From: Amylibacter sp. SFDW26
GTDB lineage: Bacteria > Pseudomonadota > Alphaproteobacteria > Rhodobacterales > Rhodobacteraceae
Length of the DNA: 64,000 bases
Reading direction: 5' to 3'
NCBI RefSeq assembly: GCF_009184395.1
Contig: NZ_WEIC01000005.1
Location: 1-64,000, forward strand
Part shown: in pieces, positions 58,815 to 64,000 of the stretch
Layout: every line of letters begins with the position of its first letter
Position numbering within the stretch: position 1 is the first letter of the stretch
Program-made: the position numbers and the translations under genes
Notes under the pieces: model-generated
What the model was told of the DNA's origin: nothing
The model's input: the letters and a program-made list of their open reading frames with translations, nothing else
Database searches by the model: none

Positions 58815-59150
58815 TTACATAGAGAAACTTGTGCCACAGCCGCAGCTTGATGTGGCGTTGGGGTTTTCTATCACAAAACGCGCACCAATCAATTCTTGTG
58901 AAAAATCAATCACAGCATTGGCCAAAAATGGCAAAGACACACTGTCGATCAAGACTTTTTGGCCATCTTTTTCCAAAACAAGATCATCATCAGCGACATC
59001 TTCATCCAATTTCATTTCATATTGAAAACCAGAACACCCCCCACCCTCGACTGCAATGCGCAAAGCTTGAAGTGCAGCAGTGTCTGCATTGATCTCGGCC
59101 AAACGCTCAAACGCGCGGTCCGTGACTTTTGGTGGTAATGTAAGCTCCAT
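58815..59150 (-). CDS. erpA: Iron-sulfur cluster insertion protein ErpA
   Basis: A 111-aa A-type Fe-S carrier (HesB/IscA family). The three cluster-binding cysteines are in GGGCSGFQYEM (about 37-47) and CGCGTSF at the C-terminus. The spacing fits ErpA. It is divergent from dgt, in the same relative position as in many Rhodobacterales. Confidence 0.92.
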   Translation of the reverse strand: MELTLPPKVTDRAFERLAEINADTAALQALRIAVEGGGCSGFQYEMKLDEDVADDDLVLEKDGQKVLIDSVSLPFLANAVIDFSQELIGARFVIENPNATSSCGCGTSFSM

Positions 59151-59233
59151 CTATCCAGTCGCTCCAGATTGGGGTATGTGTTGCCTAAATATAGGCGCGG
59201 ATGCACCGCGCGACAAGGCAAAGGCGAACACAA

Positions 59234-60361
59234 ATGCTTGCGAATTACGCATGTGACCCGAAAAATAGCCGTGGACGGTTGGTAAATGAGCACGAATCCG
59301 AACACAGATCCCCATTTCAGCGCGATCGAGACAGGATTATCCATTCCACCGCATTTCGCCGCCTAAAGCATAAAACACAGGTGTTTGTTGCCCATGAGGG
59401 CGATCATTTTCGCACGCGTTTGACCCATACGATTGAGGTTGGGCAAGTTGCACGCACGATTGCTTCTACTTTGGGATTGAACCAAGAATTAACTGAAGCC
59501 GTGGCATTGGCACATGATCTTGGGCACACACCTTATGGGCATAATGGCGAAGATGTACTGTCTGAATGTATGAAACCATACGGTGGATTTGACCATAATG
59601 CACAAGCTTTGAAAATTGTAACCAGTTTGGAACGTCACTATGCGGAATTTGATGGGCTAAATTTGACATGGGAAACATTGGAAGCCATCGCAAAACATAA
59701 TGGACCTGTAACCGGCACCCTACCCTTTGCCTTAGAAGATTATAATAAAACCTACGATCTGGAACTTGATACATTCGCAAGCGCCGAAGCCCAAGCAGCA
59801 GCCATTGCCGATGATATTGCCTATAACAATCACGATTTAGATGATGGATTACGAGTTGGGTTATTCACAGTAGAAGACATTCTTGACCTTCCATTGGTAG
59901 GAGATTGCTTCAAAGAAGTGGATGCTAAATACCCTGTTTTAGAACAACAACGCCGTCGCCACGAAGCATTACGGCGCGTGTTTGGGATCATGGTGCAGGA
60001 TGTTATTACTGAAAGCCAAAAACGGATCACTACCCTGTCGCCAAAATCAGCCCAAGATATCCGCAATCATTCCACCCCTGTTATCCAATTTTCAGATGAA
60101 TTATTTGCCCAGCTCAAAGAAATTCGCACCTTTTTATTCACCCGCATGTATCGCCATGATGATGTGAACAAAATGCGCCACGATACTGGGATTGTGGTGA
60201 AGGAATTGTTCAATACTTATATGGGCAACCCGACATTATTGCCCGAACGCAGACGCCCCAGAAACGCTGATAAAACCGCCCTTGCCCGCGCCGTTGCGGA
60301 TTATATTGCAGGCATGACAGACCGATTTGCGTTCCAAGAACATGAAAAGCACTGTGCTTAA
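59234..60361 (+). CDS. dgt: dGTP triphosphohydrolase-like protein
   Basis: A 375-aa HD-domain deoxynucleotide triphosphohydrolase, which removes triphosphate from dGTP or other dNTPs to control dNTP pools. HD motif residues: RLTHTIEVGQVAR (about 58-70, with His), ALAHDLGHTPYGHNGE (about 89-104, His-Asp), and ADDIAYNNHDLDDG (about 194-207, Asp). ATG 59234 is preferred because AAGGCG lies upstream; the frame also opens at 59201. 46 bp lie between it and argS. Confidence 0.9.
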   Translation: MLANYACDPKNSRGRLVNEHESEHRSPFQRDRDRIIHSTAFRRLKHKTQVFVAHEGDHFRTRLTHTIEVGQVARTIASTLGLNQELTEAVALAHDLGHTPYGHNGEDVLSECMKPYGGFDHNAQALKIVTSLERHYAEFDGLNLTWETLEAIAKHNGPVTGTLPFALEDYNKTYDLELDTFASAEAQAAAIADDIAYNNHDLDDGLRVGLFTVEDILDLPLVGDCFKEVDAKYPVLEQQRRRHEALRRVFGIMVQDVITESQKRITTLSPKSAQDIRNHSTPVIQFSDELFAQLKEIRTFLFTRMYRHDDVNKMRHDTGIVVKELFNTYMGNPTLLPERRRPRNADKTALARAVADYIAGMTDRFAFQEHEKHCA

Positions 60362-60422
60362 CGGCTGGAACGCGCTTTAAACCTGTGTTAAGTGCCGCGA
60401 AACCTAGATGGATACGACGACG

Positions 60423-62168
60423 ATGAACCTGTTCGCAGATATTAAAACCCTTGTTTTAGATGCTTTGGCACAAATGCAATCCGAAGGCAGTCTGCCTGCT
60501 GATTTGGATTTCACAAATGTGGCTGTTGAACCGCCGCGCGATCCACTACACGGCGATATGGCAACCAATGCCGCGATGGTTTTGGCAAAGTCTGCAAAAA
60601 TGAAACCGCGTGATATTGCTGATGCTTTAGCTGTGAAATTAGCCGCCGATGACCGTGTAACTGTGGCAGATGTTGCTGGGCCTGGTTTCTTGAATCTACG
60701 TCTATCCCCATCTGTATGGCTGGATGTTGTACCAAGTGCTTTGAATGCTGGTACTGATTTTGGCCGTTCAAACATGGGTGATGGTAAAAAAGTAAATGTT
60801 GAGTATGTTTCCGCGAACCCAACGGGCCCTTTGCACGTTGGTCATACACGTGGTGCTGTTTTTGGCGATGCTTTAGCAAGTCTTTTGGATTTTGCAGGCT
60901 ACAATGTTACGCGTGAATATTACATCAATGATGGCGGCGCGCAGGTCGATGTATTGGCCCGCTCAGTATACTTACGATATCTCGAAGCCAATGGTCAGGC
61001 CGTACAATTCGAAGATGGCACATACCCAGGCGACTATCTGATTGCTGTTGGCCAAGACGTCAAAGAAAAATATGGCGACACATTGGTTGGCAAACCGGAA
61101 TCCGAATGGCTAAAAGAATTGCGCGAGTTTTCAACAGAAGCAATGATGGATTTGATCCGCCGCGATCTAGCCTCTATCGGCGTAAAAATGGATGTGTTCT
61201 TTTCAGAAAAATCACTTTACGGCACAGGCCGCATTGAAAGTGCTTTGGCTGATTTAGAAGCCAAAGGATTGATTTATGAAGGTGTACTTGAACCACCAAA
61301 AGGTAAAAAGCCTGATGATTGGGAAGCACGCGAACAAACTTTGTTCAAATCGACAGAACATGGCGATGACGTTGACCGTCCTGTGAAAAAATCAGACGGC
61401 GCATGGACATATTTTGCGCCTGATATCGCGTATCACTATGATAAAGTTCAACGTGGCTTTGATGAGTTGATCGATATCTTAGGCGCCGATCATGGTGGCT
61501 ATGTTAAACGGATGAAAGCAGCCGTTTCTGCCCTCTCTGATGGTGAAGTGCCTTTGGATATTAAACTGTGCCAACTGGTGAAGCTTTATAAAAACGGCGA
61601 GCCGTTCAAAATGTCGAAACGCGCGGGCACATTCATCACCCTTAGCGATGTGGTTGAGCAAGTTGGTCCAGATGTCGCTCGTTTTGTTATGTTGACGCGT
61701 AAAAATGATGCGCCGTTGGACTTTGATTTCGACAAAGTTCTGGAACAATCAAAAGAAAACCCAGTGTTTTATGTGCAAAATGCGCATGCGCGCGTTTGCT
61801 CTGTCATAAGAAGAGCAAAACAACTAAACATAGATGTGAGTGATGATGCATTGAAATCTGCCAAGGTTGATCTTTTGACCCATGAAGCAGAACTCACTTT
61901 AATAAAGAAAATGGCAGAGTGGCCACGTATGCTAGAACTCGCAGCAAAACATAATGAACCGCATAGAATCGCTTTTTATCTCATAGAATTGGCAGCAGAT
62001 TTCCATTCTTTGTACTCACAAGGTAATTCTGACGGAGAACTAAGATTCATAAATGAGAATGAGATTGGCAAGTCTCAAGCAAAAATCAGTCTCATTAGGG
62101 CTGTTTCCGTTGTTATTTCCGCAGGACTTGGTATTTTAGGCGTAACTCCGATGGAAGAAATGCGCTAA
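60423..62168 (+). CDS. argS: Arginyl-tRNA synthetase
   Basis: A 581-aa class I aminoacyl-tRNA synthetase. The HIGH-type motif is [15 protein letters not shown] (about 125-139, HVGH), and the KMSKS-type motif is KMSKRAGTF (about 392-400). An ArgS N-terminal domain (about 1-95) and the C-terminal anticodon-binding DALR domain (about 450-581) are complete. ATG 60423 (MNLFADIK) is favoured because GGAT is nine to ten bases before it and the family starts here. It begins an argS-SPOR-nagZ cluster conserved in Rhodobacterales. Confidence 0.95.
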   Translation: MNLFADIKTLVLDALAQMQSEGSLPADLDFTNVAVEPPRDPLHGDMATNAAMVLAKSAKMKPRDIADALAVKLAADDRVTVADVAGPGFLNLRLSPSVWLDVVPSALNAGTDFGRSNMGDGKKVNVEYVSANPTGPLHVGHTRGAVFGDALASLLDFAGYNVTREYYINDGGAQVDVLARSVYLRYLEANGQAVQFEDGTYPGDYLIAVGQDVKEKYGDTLVGKPESEWLKELREFSTEAMMDLIRRDLASIGVKMDVFFSEKSLYGTGRIESALADLEAKGLIYEGVLEPPKGKKPDDWEAREQTLFKSTEHGDDVDRPVKKSDGAWTYFAPDIAYHYDKVQRGFDELIDILGADHGGYVKRMKAAVSALSDGEVPLDIKLCQLVKLYKNGEPFKMSKRAGTFITLSDVVEQVGPDVARFVMLTRKNDAPLDFDFDKVLEQSKENPVFYVQNAHARVCSVIRRAKQLNIDVSDDALKSAKVDLLTHEAELTLIKKMAEWPRMLELAAKHNEPHRIAFYLIELAADFHSLYSQGNSDGELRFINENEIGKSQAKISLIRAVSVVISAGLGILGVTPMEEMR

Positions 62169-62245
62169 AAACAACAAAAATCGCATATTTCGGGGTTGGA
62201 GCAGGCAAATACACAAGATAGTGTATGAAAAAGAGGCAAAACCCT

Positions 62246-63148
62246 ATGTCCGAGTATGAAGAACAGAACAACCAAGCAAATCGCATCGCCCCATTAGGCG
62301 TTTTACGATTGGGTATGAACTGGATTGGCGCCATCGCATCCGTCGCTTTGGTGATCGGTTTAGTCTATTGGGTGTTCAGTTTGGGCACACGTGATCCAAA
62401 CGACATTCCAATCATTCGCGCCATGGAAGGGCCAGCCAGAACACAGCCTGAAAACCCTGGTGGAGCACAAGCAAACCACCAAGGTTTGGCTGTTAATTCG
62501 GTCCAATCTGAGGGCTCAACTGAAAAACCTGCCGAAACAGTTGTACTTGCACCAGAACAGCAATCACTAACATCAGAAGATCTAGCACAAAGTGAATTGG
62601 CTGCAGCAAAACCAGAATTGCGCCCAGAGCCAAAACCCGCAACGAAGCCAACACCTGAAGCAACAGAAGTTGCAAAGACCGAAGAACCTACACCAACAGT
62701 TCAGGATCCGTCTTTGATTGTTGAAAGCATTGTTGTGGAAAACGAAAGTACAGTGATTTCATCCAGCGACTATGCACCACTGCAATCTCCTGTCCCACAA
62801 TCACGCCCTGCAAACCTAAGCTCGCGCATTGAAGCTGCGGCTGAAGTTAAAGAAGAACCAGAAGTTACAGACCCAGAAAATGTTTCAAGTGTTCCAATTG
62901 GCACACGCTTAGTACAATTAGGTGCTTATGATAGTGAAACAATTGCTGCCATCGAATGGGATAAGTTAATTGGGAAACATGGCGATTTGCTAACGGGTAA
63001 AAAACGCCTAATTCAATCTGCCGAATCTGGCGGTCGTACATTTTTCCGACTACGGGCAATGGGCTTTAATGATGTAGAAGACAGCCGCAACCTTTGTTCT
63101 GCTCTTTTGGCACGCGGTACTCCTTGTATTCCGGTAAGCGCACGATGA
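62246..63148 (+). CDS. SPOR domain protein
   Basis: A 300-aa inner-membrane protein with a single transmembrane helix (about 27-48: WIGAIASVALVIGLVYWVF), a long low-complexity proline/alanine/glutamate-rich periplasmic linker (about 60-215), and a C-terminal SPOR domain (about 225-300: RLVQLGAYDSETIAAIEWDKL and FRLRAMGF). SPOR domains bind denuded peptidoglycan at the septum. GAGG upstream supports ATG 62246 over 62225. Its stop overlaps the nagZ start (ATGA). Confidence 0.88.
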   Translation: MSEYEEQNNQANRIAPLGVLRLGMNWIGAIASVALVIGLVYWVFSLGTRDPNDIPIIRAMEGPARTQPENPGGAQANHQGLAVNSVQSEGSTEKPAETVVLAPEQQSLTSEDLAQSELAAAKPELRPEPKPATKPTPEATEVAKTEEPTPTVQDPSLIVESIVVENESTVISSSDYAPLQSPVPQSRPANLSSRIEAAAEVKEEPEVTDPENVSSVPIGTRLVQLGAYDSETIAAIEWDKLIGKHGDLLTGKKRLIQSAESGGRTFFRLRAMGFNDVEDSRNLCSALLARGTPCIPVSAR

Positions 63149-64000
63149 CATCACAGACAGCCTGTATATTCGGCTGCGAAAGCCTGCGCTTAAGCTCTGA
63201 TGAGAAACAGTTTTACAAAAACGCCCAACCTTGGGGTTTTATTCTGTTTGCCCGCAACCTTGAAACACCCGATCAAATTCGCGCGTTAACATCTGAGCTG
63301 CGCGATACAGTCGGGTATGATGCCCCTATTCTGATTGACCAGGAAGGTGGGCGTGTTCAACGTTTACGCAACCCTGAATGGTCAGAGTGGTTACCGCCAT
63401 TAGAACAAGTCGAAGCTTTGCCAAACGAGGCAGCACAAGCCGCTATATATTTACAATACCGCATTATAGCCGCTGAATTGAAAGCGCTTGGTATAGATGT
63501 AAATTGCGCACCAATGTTAGATATAGCCACAAAAGACAGCCACGAAATCATCGAAAACCGCTGTTTTGGTCGTGATGCAGATACTGTTTCCACAATGGGG
63601 CGCGCTGCTGCAAACGGCCTTTTGGATGGTGGTGTATTACCGATCATCAAACATATCCCAGGGCATGGTCGCGCAAATATGGACAGCCATTTTGAACTGC
63701 CTGTTTTGGATACGGCTCAAGACACCTTAAAAACCAGTGACTTCGTTCCTTTTCAACGCCTGTCTGATCTGCCGATGGCAATGACAGCGCATATTACATA
63801 TACAGATATCGATCCAGATAATTGCGCAACACAATCATCAAAAGTCATCAATACTATCCGTTCTGACATTGGGTTTGATGGGCTGATCATGACCGATGAT
63901 CTGTCTATGAAAGCGCTTAAGGGCAGTTTTGCAGATCGTTGTGATGCTTCTTTTAATGCAGGATGTGATGTGGTTTTACATTGCAACGGTGTAATGGATG
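63145..64000 (+). CDS. nagZ: Beta-N-acetylhexosaminidase NagZ (partial)
   Basis: A glycoside hydrolase family 3 enzyme running off the right edge. It removes N-acetylglucosamine from muropeptides in peptidoglycan recycling. The first 285 residues show IDQEGGRVQRL (about 66-76), KHIPGHGRANMDSH (about 168-181, with the Asp-His dyad loop), and MTDDLSMKAL (about 250-259, the Asp nucleophile). ATG 63145 overlaps the SPOR gene stop by four bases. Confidence 0.95.
   Translation, partial: MTSQTACIFGCESLRLSSDEKQFYKNAQPWGFILFARNLETPDQIRALTSELRDTVGYDAPILIDQEGGRVQRLRNPEWSEWLPPLEQVEALPNEAAQAAIYLQYRIIAAELKALGIDVNCAPMLDIATKDSHEIIENRCFGRDADTVSTMGRAAANGLLDGGVLPIIKHIPGHGRANMDSHFELPVLDTAQDTLKTSDFVPFQRLSDLPMAMTAHITYTDIDPDNCATQSSKVINTIRSDIGFDGLIMTDDLSMKALKGSFADRCDASFNAGCDVVLHCNGVMD

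Overview
The window looks like chromosome from a marine alphaproteobacterium of the Rhodobacterales (Roseobacter-type) with moderately low G+C. The evidence is gene content and order: chpT, a DUF3553 protein, gmk-yicC, a class II DAHP synthase, ccmI-ruvX-DUF1289, a soxBDAG sarcosine oxidase operon, RSP_7527-, RSP_2648- and DUF6778-type proteins, and argS-SPOR-nagZ. No rRNA genes, intact tRNA genes or CRISPR arrays were seen. All functional calls come from reading motifs and family resemblance; no database search was run.

Layout. 1-1.1 kb: an unassigned edge and two small soluble proteins, one DUF7660-like. 1.2-8.4 kb: housekeeping genes (ornithine lipid olsBA, chpT, carbonic anhydrase-like protein, gmk, yicC, a PAS_5 protein, DAHP synthase). 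8.6-12.9 kb: a GlxA/GbdR-type regulator, an 804-aa dimethylglycine dehydrogenase-like flavoprotein and 3-hydroxybutyrate dehydrogenase. 13-15.3 kb: a lipoprotein, PQQ-type sugar dehydrogenase, glyoxalase-fold protein and small membrane protein. 15.4-31.9 kb: an AT-rich genomic island inserted in the 5' end of dusA. 31.8-37.5 kb: dusA, paired membrane proteins, TauE/SafE exporter, Fe(II)/2OG-like oxygenase, ppk2, panE. 37.6-39.4 kb: a luxI/luxR quorum-sensing locus. 39.4-47.3 kb: DUF1289, ruvX, ccmI and the sarcosine oxidase operon with an extra secreted protein inside it. 47.4-64 kb: mostly conserved core (rRNA methyltransferase, PIN protein, an odd BLUF protein, M48 protease, a MoxR/VWA cluster, dksA, FAD monooxygenase, exonuclease III, erpA, dgt, argS, SPOR protein, nagZ running off the end).

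The island is the most unusual part. A stub of the original dusA 5' end remains at 15372, and the complete dusA at 31849 has a different, AT-rich first 10 codons. The copies share a 19-bp direct repeat with one mismatch, and GTGCA-type repeats lie just inside both ends. The island carries a putative metabolic module: a heme-oxygenase-like diiron (HDO) protein coupled to a DAO-type flavoprotein fused to a Prx5-like peroxiredoxin, beside an OpuA/ProVWX-type importer and a membrane-bound AraC regulator. I do not recognise this combination as a described pathway. The right half is a graveyard of recombinases and IS fragments. Two broken genes there (an integrase and an IS66 transposase) are each split between 26.23 kb and 31.24 kb in opposite orientation, so about 5.0 kb between them appears to have been inverted.

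How genes may work together (inference): methylated amines are a theme. The OpuA-type importer, the GbdR/dimethylglycine dehydrogenase locus and the sarcosine oxidase operon could form successive steps from betaine-type compounds towards glycine and C1 units. Quorum sensing (luxIR, with a 27-bp palindrome) and the CckA-ChpT-CtrA phosphorelay component are both present.
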